Shown here: positions 35,739-43,150 of the stretch, piece after piece
How the letters are laid out: each line of letters opens with the position of its first letter
Numbering within the stretch: position 1 is the stretch's first letter
NCBI RefSeq assembly: GCF_026151205.1
Contig: NC_087084.1
Location: forward strand, 15,764,322 to 15,828,321
Direction: 5' to 3'
Source of the DNA: Bolinopsis microptera
Taxonomy: Eukaryota; Ctenophora; Tentaculata; Lobata; Bolinopsidae
Length of the DNA stretch: 64,000 nucleotides
The notes under the pieces: model-generated
Databases searched by the model: none
What the model saw: only the letters and a program-made list of their open reading frames with translations
Told to the model about the DNA's origin: nothing
Translations under genes and position numbers: made by a program

Positions 35739-36976
35739 CTCCAGACAACACAAAGATATTCCGCTTAGGATCAGTACTAGAGTAGTACAAAGAGAGCGGA
35801 GTCAGAAGAGGGAATATGGTAACTGTGTAGTGTTGCTATGGTCACTATACAGTGTTGCTATGGTAACAGAAGAGTGGATATGGCTGCTGAAGCCGTACTG
35901 AGAGCAGCTTACTTAGTGTTACTTCTGCTGAGATCTGAGATCATTGTGATCTGGCAATCTTGTGTTTTTTTGATACTTTACAGTAGAATGATGTACCCCC
36001 CCCCCCCCTCAGTACTCTAGTAGCAAGGAGGGGTTCAGTAATTGCATTACTATAAGAATGCTACAAAATCAGTCAACATGCAATAATAAGCACACTGCAA
36101 GATAAAAGAGGAGTAACCAAGAAGGTGCTAAGTGCTAACTGCGGTATTGCTATGGTAACTGTAGTATTGCTACGGTAACTGTAGTGTTCCTACGGTAACT
36201 GTAGTATTGCTACGGTAACTGTAGTGTTCCTATGGTAAAGAAGGTGCTTTCATTAACCGTTCGTGTGTCGTGTGATACAAAATAGAGGAGTTGCTATGGT
36301 AACTGTGTAGTGTTGCTATGGTAACTGTGTAGTGTTGCTATGGTAACTATGTAGTGTTGATATGGTAACTGTGTAGTGTTGCTATGGTAACTGTGTAGTG
36401 TTGCTATGGTAACTGTGTAGTGTTGCTATGGTAACTGTGTAGTGTTGATATGGTAACTGTGTAGTGTTGCTATGGTAACTGTGTAGTGTTGCTATGGTAA
36501 CTGTGTAGTGTTGCTATGGTAACTGTGTAGTGTTGATATGGTAACTATGTAGTGTTGATATGGTAACTGTGTAGTGTTGATATGGTAACTGTGTAGTGTT
36601 GCTATGGTAACTGTGTAGTGTTGCTATGGTAACTATGTAGTGTTGATATGGTAACTGTGTAGTGTTGCTATGGTAACTGTGTAGTGTTGCTATGGTAACT
36701 GTGTAGTGTTGCTATGGTAACTGTGTATCTAACCTTGTCCTCTTCAGTAGCGTCGTGTTCACAGAAGTACTTTTCTCTCACTAGATAGGGTCTGAAAGAG
36801 AAGCCTAACTTTCTGATAGGACTAAAACAGCTGTTAGGAGAATAGAGGGAGGAGAAGGAGGGAGAGGAGGGAGAGGAGGGGGAGGAGGGGGCTGTCTTCA
36901 TGTTCTGTTTAGCAGCTGAGTCACTGTGTCTCCGTGATAAGGGGGAGTGGTGGGGTGTAGTCCTCATTCTGGACAT
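16217..36976 (-). CDS. DIXDC1: DIXDC1/Ccd1 homologue: CH domain, coiled coil, DIX domain
   Basis: Exons in order: 36976-36734 (ATG, Ser/Pro-rich N-terminus), 30554-30431, 29795-29670, 26627-26543, 26075-26002, 20988-20882, 17977-17951, 17920-17864, 17402-17283, 16938-16766 and 16367-16217 (stop TAG). Phases agree throughout and give about 428 residues. Exons 2-4 form a calponin-homology domain (VSTYITWVNNQLARG to NGNVKCIMRLMLALAANF, very like the end of the DIXDC1 CH domain). The middle exons are coiled coil (QVIDTRKQLESLKHLLLK, KAEVLHLKTRDKYM). The last two make a DIX domain (ENTKILYYLG, GEISLRDFKN, LPGWEGRIVGFVEE), known in Axin, Dishevelled and Ccd1 for head-to-tail polymerisation in Wnt signalling. 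First-exon choice is inferred; domain identity is strong. Introns hold a LINE and very large tandem arrays. Confidence 0.87.
16990..17250. repeat. 22-bp CRE-containing array, about 11 copies
   Basis: Units contain gtgacgtcacgcgagggaga and two further bases. Almost every copy keeps a perfect TGACGTCA. The array fills the intron between the last coiled-coil exon and the DIX exons. Confidence 0.95.
17630..17898. repeat. Four copies of a coiled-coil exon end with donor
   Basis: The last 33-34 nt of the 17864-17920 exon, encoding LEHLVTQRDQQ and ending in the donor, occur at about 17637-17668, 17708-17742, 17789-17823 and the authentic 17864-17898. They are separated by 2-6 units of gttactatg. 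Each copy keeps CAG|gta at the junction, and one carries a base change (gactag for gacgag). Confidence 0.95.
17979..20645. repeat. 2.7-kb array of a 17-bp CACGTG unit, about 155 copies
   Basis: The unit is aacacgtggttaactag, with recurrent variants (taaatag, ctataataac, acatgtgg, acacctgg). Each unit has a palindromic E-box CACGTG and a palindromic GTTAAC. It starts directly at the acceptor of the 17951-17977 exon of the DIXDC1-like gene (minus gttaaccacgtgttcag), so the last unit doubles as that acceptor. Confidence 0.98.
20998..21055. repeat. gttactatg minisatellite at an acceptor
   Basis: Five or so ggttactat units lie just upstream of the 20882-20988 exon on the minus strand. Confidence 0.8.
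21300..25310 (+). mobile_element. Non-LTR retrotransposon with APE endonuclease and RT, nearly full ORF2
   Basis: The element lies antisense in an intron of the DIXDC1-like gene. The open frame starts after a stop at about 21290 with no ATG before 21495, so the 5' end is truncated. The 3' region after 25049 is AT-rich and ends near 25310 with gtattccttgtattccttgt repeats. No ORF1 is visible. Confidence 0.85.
21495..25049 (+). CDS. LINE ORF2: APE endonuclease plus reverse transcriptase
   Basis: The frame is open from about 21292, and the upstream part supplies the first endonuclease motif (PFVCLQEI), so the ATG at 21495 is internal. Endonuclease blocks follow: GDFNSRIGHDIDF, TSGASVVDYFIISP and FSDHKPLLLALNF. 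RT blocks: ITPLHKKGDKDNPDNYRAIA, VFVDFRKAFDSV, KGTEQGHPLSPDLFKIYI, LLWADDLILLA (WADD for YADD) and GVEINADKTKLM. The C-terminus has a Cys/His motif (CSWCNIVLG then EDHFLNHC). At 1184+ codons without a stop it is the best-preserved element here. Clade not assigned. Confidence 0.9.
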   Translation: MVQNEIAKGVKLEKSTIEDVVACKLEKNYFGVDNDIFIVNSYIKPANTSSKNSDISGFDTIRELDQFLNVLLSKGDVITCGDFNSRIGHDIDFIKGEKCGYESFIPLPEDYTPQELPTRNSKDKKSNNYKRPFLEMLVNNELHILNGRTLGDSYGDFTCIQTSGASVVDYFIISPNCSKYVCHMTIQPFTCFSDHKPLLLALNFSPSNILVNTKALHETYARAPLRYKINPDSLSSLRDTMLDPLVEECSKTLLETNYPEDLLGTYKLNEDITVHLNKIADKCLQKTKHPKITKKGSINKQPWFTQATREAKISCIRAAQIVSDFPNSDYLLKNFYQVKNTYKSLIDRTKNKYLDKLNTDIESGKILNWKQFKKLKKFKGRVDKFDCHDMDNFQKFFGKLYANAHSTITVENKEEMLQNAEAINNNCQPSPAQSILNGQISVDEISTALSSLKNGKSSSEDMICNEILKTLSTTNTQLLCKVFNRCLDTGTYPWNNSIITPLHKKGDKDNPDNYRAIAVSSTIGKLFSTIMLNRIIKFKNEYNPDPINQLGFAKGAQTYDHILTLNTITSKYKKLKVPVYAVFVDFRKAFDSVCREALFLKLAKLGITGKSFNVLKHMYKNSTGQIKLSGFVSEKFDINKGTEQGHPLSPDLFKIYIRDLSPRLEFDNCPKLMNQLISHLLWADDLILLALDPKTLQKQLDALNNFCLEWGVEINADKTKLMKFNSRFDNYQPVPLKIGNHLLEEVESYCYLGIEIHKSGTFTNARTELKKKAMRALYGMKSSVNKSKLSFRSLTTLFDALIKPIVLYGAPIYTPNMAIIKHITKQVDLNMDPDTKTKFQTSILKKISLLNSEKVHLHFLKWSLGVNRKTSNAGVWGESGRYPLIYECINLTLKYTQRLKNLKDNSLVSLAFKEQMNMKLDWYRGLEPVLALDPCFSTDHVTAYRTLKNNHSKSIFESNPSIAKPPKEDFLIHNGFKKRIPPQSTQPIGSKIFTPHVITKTLKSSFREYWGSCINTSRKLEFYRDLKSKFNKEYYLDSVIKYADRANITRLRISAHRLEIELGRYNQTPRDERICSWCNIVLGSGIIENEDHFLNHCDLNAASRRKVRDKIQSIISNSIKPSASSCSVYTVIPGANVIKFISNNSEIIELITNESQVHLTRVVARFATTCFNNRKKFVDSLAST
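25311..26001. other. Intron interval with CACGTG repeats and a hairpin
   Basis: It carries several gctgcacgtg / actacacgtg repeats at 25318-25420, the hairpin at 25533-25594 and AT-rich sequence. No exon is seen until 26002. Confidence 0.6.
25533..25594. repeat. Perfect 20-bp stem-loop
   Basis: tagcattgcctgcggagggt and its exact reverse complement are separated by 22 bases. The right arm plus flanks (with tcacgtggtgtag) are duplicated at 25606-25652. Confidence 0.92.
26100..26310. repeat. Duplicated taattaatt segment
   Basis: agggagactaattatttacc and a ttaatgaccat segment occur twice (about 26128-26162 and 26260-26298). It is intronic. Confidence 0.7.
26440..26542. repeat. 9-bp acaagtgtt array at a donor
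   Basis: Copies of acaagtgtt, with a duplicated gcttacagagtttgcaat segment, adjoin the donor of the 26543-26627 CH-domain exon (minus gtctgtaacacttg). Confidence 0.9.
26636..26765. repeat. ggttactatagttacta array
   Basis: About six units of ggttactatagttactat plus a few bases; related to the larger array at 27641-29632. Confidence 0.9.
26880..27560. other. Intron interval
   Basis: It contains several diverged atcactatagcaac repeats (26925-27005) and one X-box-like gttaccatggcaac at about 27204. No coding signal. Confidence 0.6.
27568..27642 (-). mobile_element. tRNA-like SINE head or tRNA pseudogene
   Basis: On the minus strand an A-box-like TAGTGTAGTGG is followed about 40 nt later by a B-box-like GGTTCAAATAC. 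The T-stem and acceptor do not pair properly, so this is not a working tRNA. The head resembles the element at 42886. Confidence 0.6.
27641..29632. repeat. 2-kb array of about 22-bp units, about 90 copies
   Basis: The main unit is ggttactatagttactacat plus ct. A second unit type contains cactaccagg, which is the 5' end of the adjoining tRNA-like head. Type order repeats in blocks, showing higher-order duplication (compare 27860-27990 with 28130-28290 and 28430-28580). Confidence 0.96.
30125..30430. repeat. 27-28-bp array of donor-containing units, about 11 copies
   Basis: The plus unit includes ctaaccgagtatttgtagtg and agttatta. On the minus strand each unit contains ATACTCG followed by gttagt, the exact end and donor of the 30431-30554 CH exon. 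Confidence 0.95.
30555..30810. repeat. CCAAT-containing acceptor array, 6 copies
   Basis: Units of about 42 bp contain ttaaccaatcagagcacag and ttcaaccacctgaaatata. On the minus strand each unit repeats the acceptor aatatatttcag followed by GT, as at the authentic exon start at 30554. Confidence 0.94.
31050..32545. repeat. First copy of a 1.25-kb tandem duplication
   Basis: It consists of a palindrome-rich cactgtgtactacacagtg array (31050-31490) followed by about 1 kb of single-copy-like sequence that recurs from 32771. It lies in the large first intron of the DIXDC1-like gene. No exon seen. Confidence 0.92.
32405..32530. repeat. 41-bp CACGTGAC plus CCAAT array, 3 copies
   Basis: Each unit has tcgtatcacgtgacgcaaag then cgaccaatcagagcac. 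It is the short version of the array in the second duplicate at 33545-33770. Confidence 0.92.
32546..33795. repeat. Second copy of the 1.25-kb tandem duplication
   Basis: Same order: cacagtgggtac array (32546-32768), then sequence matching 31500-32540 at an offset of about 1271 bp, with small indels and a few substitutions. Confidence 0.92.
33545..33770. repeat. 41-bp CACGTGAC plus CCAAT array, about 6 copies
   Basis: Same unit as 32405-32530 but expanded from three to six copies, showing independent growth after the segmental duplication. Confidence 0.93.
33796..34130. other. Intron interval without recognised content
   Basis: AT-rich sequence with short duplications (actaagagatac). I see no exon or element. 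Confidence 0.6.
34135..34375. repeat. E-box/CRE repeats
   Basis: cacgtgacatgacgtcacac units at 34140-34180 and shorter cacgtgacgtcac variants at 34288-34372, the same cores as at 16.1-16.7 kb. Confidence 0.9.
34440..34680. repeat. About 43-bp CCAAT array, 5 copies
   Basis: Units contain gcagccaataagaaagcaga and tgttagatcacgatatggca. Confidence 0.92.
34935..35100. repeat. CCACAGGACCTGCCCC repeats, 4 copies
   Basis: catggccaccacaggacctg units with ccccttctacctctac spacers. Confidence 0.92.
35402..35578. repeat. 8-bp caggtaac array, about 22 copies
   Basis: Perfect ggtaacca units with one variant. On the plus strand every unit holds CAG|GTAA, a good splice-donor string, although the surrounding gene is on the minus strand. 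Confidence 0.97.
35579..36283. other. Intron interval with GA tract and X-box repeats
   Basis: It has an (AG)n tract at 35696-35738, a short C run at 35999-36008, and about six tattgctatggtaactgtag-type 20-mers at 36140-36235. No exon. Confidence 0.7.
36284..36727. repeat. 22-bp X-box array, about 20 copies
   Basis: Units are tgttgctatggtaactgtgt plus ag, with gttgatatgg variants. GTTGCTATGGTAAC fits the RFX X-box consensus. The array begins six bases beyond the donor of the 36734-36976 exon. Confidence 0.96.
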
Positions 36977-36987
36977 ATCTCCTCAGC

Positions 36988-37330
36988 GCGTGTGTTACTA
37001 TGGTAATTCCTTATCAGCTCCTTATCAGCGCGTGTGTTACTATGGTAACTCCTTATCAGCTCCTTATCAGCGCGTGTGTTACTATGGTAACTCCTTATCA
37101 GCGCGTGTTACTATGGTAACTCCTTATCAGCTCCTTATCAGCGCGTGTGTTACTATGGTAACTCCTTATCAGCGCGTGTTACTATGGTAACTCCTTATCA
37201 GCTCCTTATCAGCGCGTGTGTTACTATGGTAACTCCTTATCAGCTCCTTATCAGCGCGTGTGTTACTATGGTAACTCCTTATCAGCTCCTTATCAGCGCG
37301 TGTGTTACTATGGTAACTCCTTATCAGCTC
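36988..37330. repeat. X-box array next to the N-terminal exon
   Basis: Units contain agcgcgtgtgttactatggt and aactccttatcagctcctta in 29- or 42-bp versions, about eight copies. Each has GTTACTATGGTAAC, also an X-box match. It lies immediately 5' of the 36734-36976 exon on the minus strand. Confidence 0.95.
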
Positions 37331-37780
37331 GCTTTCGCCTCACTACAAACAGTTGTTCTGACCCTCAGATAACGTTACCATGACAACATATATTGTGAGA
37401 TGTGCTGTCATGGACTCATTGCTAGAAAGCGATACAATGAGACTCGGAAAAGAGGGTAATGTTTGAACATTTTATATTTTGACAGTAAAATTGTTGGAAA
37501 CAAGCTAAGCTAGTGTTGCTATGGTAACTAAGCTAGCGATGAGAGTGGAGTCAACAAATAAAAACAAAAATAAAAGAGCGGAATTAAGAAAAACAAAGCT
37601 AACGATTTAAACAAAGCTACTGCCAGTAGTTCTATGATGTGAAGGTGTGAGGAGGATTACAGAGTAACACACCAGGACTATGTACCTGATAATATACCTC
37701 TTAGTATTAGTGCTCGCTAATACACTGTGTTAGAATGCAGTACGATCTATAACACTCAGCGCTCGGTGTTAGGTTTGTAC
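37331..37780. other. Non-coding interval
   Basis: One X-box-like gttgctatggtaac at about 37515; otherwise nothing recognised. Confidence 0.6.
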
Positions 37781-38440
37781 TGCTCGGTACTGACCATGCT
37801 GCTCGGTAGTCTGTACTGCTCGGTACTGACCATACTGCTCGGTACTGCTCGGTATTCGGTACTACTACTGACCATACTGACCATACTGCTCGGTATTCGG
37901 TACTACTACTGACCATACTGACCATACTGCTAGGTATTCGGTACTACTACTGCCCATACTGCTAGGTATTCGGTACTGCTCGGTACTGACCATACTGCTA
38001 GGTATTCGGTACTGCTCGGTACTGACCATACTGCTCGGTAGTCGGTACTGCTCGGTACTGACCATACTGACCATACTGTTCGGTAGTCGGTACTACTCGG
38101 TACTGATCATACTGACCATACTGCTCGGTAGTCGGTACTACTCGGTACTGACCATACTGCTCGGTAGTCGGTACTACTACTGACCATACTGTTCGGTAGT
38201 CGGTACTACTCGGTACTGACCATACTGCTCGGTAGTCGGTACTACTACTGACCATACTGCTCGGTAGTCGGTACTGACTATACTGACCATACTGTTCGGT
38301 AGTCGGTACTACTCGGTACTGACCATACTGCTCGGTATTCGGTACTGCTCGGTACTACTACTGACCATACTGCTCGGTAGTCGGTACTACTCGGTACTGA
38401 CCATACTGACCATACTGTTCGGTAGTCGGTACTGCCCATA
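37780..38440. repeat. gctcggtactgaccatact array
   Basis: Complex repeats of ctgctcggtactgaccatac with attcggtactac and gtagtcggtac modules shuffled among units. The order is irregular, unlike the other arrays. Confidence 0.94.
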
Positions 38441-38639
38441 CTGCCCATATGCCAATCGAAGAAAGAAGATTCCTCAGTGCAAGTAGATCTGTACTGTTGG
38501 GTTATTGTAATTCTGTAAGGTAAGGTGCTACAAACCACTAGCAGGGTAGTGCATTTTCTAACTGTGCTGTTATAGACAGATACAAATATGATGAAGAGTC
38601 CATTATCAGATAAATTGTAGCTTACGAATGGAAACTGGA

Positions 38640-38910
38640 GTGTTGCTATGGTAACCGGGGTGTTGTTATGGTAACTGGAGTGTTGCTATGGTAACTGAAA
38701 TATTTCTATGGTAACTGGAGCGTTGATATGGTAACTGGTGTGTTGCTATGGTAAATGGGGTGTTGCTATGGTAACTGGCATGTAGCTATGGTAACTAAGG
38801 TGTTGCTATGTTAACTGGAGTGGTGCTATGGTAACTGGTGTGTTGCTATGGTAACTGGTGTGTTGCTATGGTAACTGGAGTGTTGCTATGGTAACTGGAG
38901 TGTTGCTAAA
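38640..38910. repeat. 20-bp X-box array, about 13 copies
   Basis: tgttgctatggtaactggag with variants at several positions; less homogeneous than the 41.2-kb array, so probably older. Confidence 0.95.
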
Positions 38911-40499
38911 GACAGCATTCCGAAACAGTTCACAGCAAATTAAGGAGAGCAGCAAATTTAAAGGAGCCGAATAATGTAAAAGGTTCGAGAAATTAACAAA
39001 GGAAATGGTGAGAGTAACAAAAGAAAATGTGGGTAAAACAAATGTGGGTCAAACTTAGTCTCAACACGCGAGTGAAGGGAGGAAGAGTTAATGTAGGATA
39101 ATAACAACTAGGGAGCAGTATATATGTGTGTGTGAGTTAGCCGGTCTGAATTCCAGAGTGTATCCTGCGACATATTCAAAAACGCGCTGACATGGTCAGT
39201 ATGGGCAGCAAATACATTGTCTCGTGATACGCTGTGAGCCCAGCGAGACATATCTTACTGTTACCATAACAACCACTAACTGTTTCCATAGCAACCATAG
39301 TACTTGTCGCACATACTACGGTAGTTTCCATGACGACCACGGTAGTTTCCATGACGACGGTACGACTAAGTTAGGTAACCACATGTTAAACATGCAGGGC
39401 GGAGAATGTGCAGTAGAGTTGAAGCCGGAGGAGTTGTCATGGTAACATGTTGCAAAGAAAGGAACACGTACAGTACACTGTACATTTTTAGACGATGACG
39501 TCACGTGATAGTATCAGACCCCTGTACTGCTTACTGAGACATCTTGTTCTAGCTTGAGACAAGCTGAAGACGAGGTTCAAGTAGTAGAGAAGAGGAAATG
39601 TTTGTCAGAAGGGGAGAAGAAGAGGAGAGCAACTGAATCCCTTGAGACATGCGGGCTAGTACGTGACAGAGATGATAATTAGCACTCCCAGCCACCCGCC
39701 TTATTCCTCTCTACTACCCCTCTACTTGGGCAGAACTACTAAAAAATAGTTTATTTTAGTACCGCAGCGCGGAGCCTGGCAGTTTAACTTATTACGAAGT
39801 GATGAAATACTCAGTAACTAACACAGGTCACCATGGATACCAGACACTGTACACGCGCGTTACTATGGTAACATCACCCAACTCAACATATTTACAGTAA
39901 GCTAAAATACCAGAGGGAATCTTGATTCGAGAAACAAGCCATATCAACGAGAAAACAGTATTAAAGCAGTAAGATAACATACAGTGTTGAATAATTAGCG
40001 CAGGCACACGGTGCCGGGATGCAGGCGACTTACACACCACGTGACATAGCATCTCCTTATATGGGCATGTCACGTGTCCTGAACTGTCCTTATTTGGGCA
40101 TTCCGAGAGATGTTATGTATTTGGGTAGTTGACATTTGAAACCAGTTGTTCAAATAATACTCGGTGATCACAATTCTAAAGGATTCTTGGAGTGTTTCTA
40201 AGCAAAGAAACGTGCCCAAATTTAGTAAATACTTCAGCAAATTGAAAGTAATAAAGTATTCAATATAGTCCATGGCAGAATTTAAATATTCGTTTTTTTA
40301 TAATAAACAACTTTATACTTTGAAATATTTGCCATATTTAAACAATAATTATCGTGGAGAAGTTATCTGCACATTTTTCTAAATATTGTTGATAAACTTA
40401 GAGGCTACGATTTAAAGATTCCTTTATTTAATTTTAGAGTAGCGTTAATCAAGGATCTGAAAACTGAGAATGTTCTTGCAAAACAGAAGTGAGAATCTG
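38911..40499. other. Non-coding interval
   Basis: It has small X-box-like and gtttccatgacgac repeats at 39240-39365, one E-box/CArG module (40053-40076) and AT-rich sequence. No exon supported. Confidence 0.6.
40053..40076 (-). promoter_or_regulatory. E-box plus CArG module
   Basis: The minus strand reads CACGTG, a short spacer with atgc, then CCATATAAGG and AG. CCATATAAGG fits the SRF CArG consensus CC(A/T)6GG. The same arrangement recurs at 49.2-50.0 kb. Binding is inferred only. Confidence 0.5.
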
Positions 40500-41125
40500 T
40501 AGAGGTATTACTACTGTAGGTACTACTACTATATTGCTATACTACTACTGTAGGTACTACTACTATATTGCTATACTACTACTGTAGGTACTACTACTAT
40601 ATTACTATACTACTACTGTAGGTACTACTACTATATTGCTATACTACTACTGTAGGTACTACTACTATATTGCTATACTACTACTGTAGGTACTACTACT
40701 ATATTGCTATACTACTACTGTAGGTACTACTACTATATTACTATACTACTACTGTAGGTACTACTACTATATTGCTATACTACTACTGTAGGTACTACTA
40801 CTATATTACTATACTACTACTGTAGGTACTACTACTATATTGCTATACTACTACTGTAGGTACTACTACTATATTGCTATACTACTACTGTAGGTACTAC
40901 TACTATATTGCTATACTACTACTGTAGGTACTACTACTATATTGCTATACTACTACTGTAGGTACTACTACTATATTGCTATACTACTACTGTAGGTACT
41001 ACTACTATTTTGCTATACTACTACTGTAGGTACTACTACTATATTGCTATACTACTACTATATTACTATACTACTACTATATTACTATACTACTACTGTA
41101 TTACTATACTACTACTATATCACTG
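40500..41125. repeat. 34-bp tactactactgtagg array, about 16 copies
   Basis: Units contain ctactactgtaggtactact and actatattgctata, decaying to simple tactactactatat at the right end. Confidence 0.96.
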
Positions 41126-41157
41126 TATAACATACGTGACTAAACAGTGCTCCTCTA

Positions 41158-41395
41158 CAGTTGCTATGGTAACTGCAGTGTTGCTATGGTAACTGCAGTG
41201 TTGCTATGGTAACTGCAGTGTTGCTATGGTAACTGCAGTGTTGCTATGGTAACTGCAGTGTTGCTATGGTAACTGCAGTGTTGCTATGGTAACTGCAGTG
41301 TTGCTATGGTAACTGCAGTGTTGCTATGGTAACTGCAGTGTTGCTATGGTAACTGCAGTGTTGCTATGGTAACTGCAGTGTTGCTATGGTAACTG
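41158..41395. repeat. 20-bp X-box array, 12 near-identical copies
   Basis: Perfect gttgctatggtaactgcagt units. The homogeneity suggests recent expansion. Confidence 0.97.
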
Positions 41396-42880
41396 AAAGT
41401 ATAGTGTTTTGAGACAATAAACAACTTACTAGATATTGTAACTAAGTATTATAAAAGTACTGGGAAAATAGAAATATCCCCCGAAACCTTAAGATCACTA
41501 GATTGGCTTCTCAAGGATATATAAAATGGCTTTACTAATGAATAACACGAACTAGTGAACCCTTAATATTGCTCATACTACCCTACAAAACCCTCACATG
41601 CCCATATTTGGGTATAAGAAATGACGTCACACAATGTCCAAACAAGGAGCAGGGAAATATGCCCACAACAGAGAAGGTAACCAAGGCAACCACTGAACAC
41701 TGAAAATAAGGAGCACAATACATAAGTTATATTATGAAGGAGCACAAGACACAAGTTATATTATGAAGGAGCACAAGACACAAGTTATATTATGATGTTT
41801 TAATTATACCTCTTATAGTGCGGCAGGGAGATTAGGATAACGCTTCTTTAATAATATCATTTAGCTGATTTAATATATAAATTTAAATGGTATAAGTGAG
41901 GAAGCGAGGTATAAGCTTGCTTTATATCTTGATAGTAGTAGTAGTATTAGGTAATATTTTCTATTCTAATCTATATAATTGCCGGATATTGTTAGATATT
42001 GTTAAATTAAGATGTTTCTATGGTAACAGCCTCCAAATAACAGCACTATACGCTAACAGCCTGTAAATCTGGTAATCTGACTTCTGAGGTCTCCATGATT
42101 TAAAATCATTTTGTCAGTCCCAAAATTCAAACGTTCGCGTTGCAAACTCCTGTGAAAAAATACGAGGTTTAAAAAAATCATATTTAAAACTTTTAGTAAT
42201 ATTCCCTTGTTGTTACCCGAGTTGCCATAGCAACCTTGTGTTTGTTCGGACGACACCCGAGAAGCTACAAAAATACACACCTTATTCATTCTAGCCTGTT
42301 TCTGTTTATAAATAGAACTGTGAGCCTCATTGAGGTGTTTTGTTGACAAATAACTGGTTTTAGTGTGGCTCAGTGTTGTTGTTGTAGTGTCACTGTCCTT
42401 CATTGCTCAAAGAAATATCTTTGTGTTTATTATTATTATTATAAAACAGGATCTTACCAACAAAAATGATTCATAAAAATACCTTAATGCGGTAAACTGT
42501 ACCCTTGTGTTTAAATTATTAATTTATTTTAATTGCGTCAATTGCTGGGTAGATCTTTATCTTTATCTTCCCAAGCCAATACCCCCCCCCCCCCCCAATA
42601 CCCCCCCCAATAACTCGCGAGTAGTTATACTCGTAGTTAAACTTATAGTAACACAATATACATCATCTTCACAGTAGTCTCAGTGCTTAGAAATCGTACA
42701 AATGTTTAAACTGAAGTTGATAAATTTGGAGTAAATAAATATTTAGATATTTTGGGAAAGTACTCCAGTAATAACAAATCTGCACTGATTGAGACAGATC
42801 CTAACATTGATTGAGCTTATTTTATTTTAGTCTTCTTCTGTGAAGCCTCTTTCTCCATCCAATAACCACAGTGTACTTCA
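41396..42880. other. Mostly non-coding interval
   Basis: It has a 29-bp repeat (aaggagcacaagacacaagt and following) at 41725-41795, a CArG box next to TGACGTCA at 41601-41630, poly-C at 42580-42608, and one candidate exon at 42281-42403. Confidence 0.6.
42281..42403 (-). CDS. Candidate alternative first exon
   Basis: An ATG-started frame of exactly 41 codons ends in a phase-0 donor (KQARMNK|gtgtgt). It is Thr/Ser-rich at the start and basic at the end. It could splice to the phase-0 CH exon at 30554 of the DIXDC1-like gene, as the 36734 exon does. No homology is recognised, so it may be chance. Confidence 0.3.
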
Positions 42881-42885
42881 GTCAG

Positions 42886-43150
42886 CCGGGTGGTGTAGTG
42901 GTAACACTTCCGCCTCCCATGCAGTACGCCCCGGGTTCAAATCCGGCTTGATGAAAGTCGGCCAGATGCTAATTGGTACAGCTTAGGCTGGTAATACACA
43001 CTCCCTGGCTCGTAGAACTAACCCCCCTACAGCTAGTATACTAGTATAGTGCCTTAGCACAGAGTGTAGTAACCATGGTAACAGAGTGGCTTAGAGCTAC
43101 TGAAAAGGAGAAAAGCACCGCAAGCCATCCGAATACCGGGAGAGACCTGC
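42886..43150 (+). mobile_element. tRNA-derived SINE
   Basis: The head has an A-box TGGTGTAGTGGTAACA, an anticodon-like cgcctcccatg resembling tRNA-Gly(CCC), and a B-box GGGTTCAAATCC. The acceptor and T-stems do not pair with the 3' side, and the sequence continues into a non-tRNA body of about 190 bp, so it is a SINE rather than a tRNA gene. The 3' limit is uncertain. Confidence 0.7.

Noticed and set aside
37865-38538. Minus-strand ORFs rich in VVPTTEQYGQY
   Set aside because: They arise from the shuffled gctcggtactgaccatact array; no coding context.
42886-42960. Functional tRNA-Gly(CCC) gene
   Set aside because: Acceptor and T-stem arms fail to pair and the sequence continues as a SINE body.
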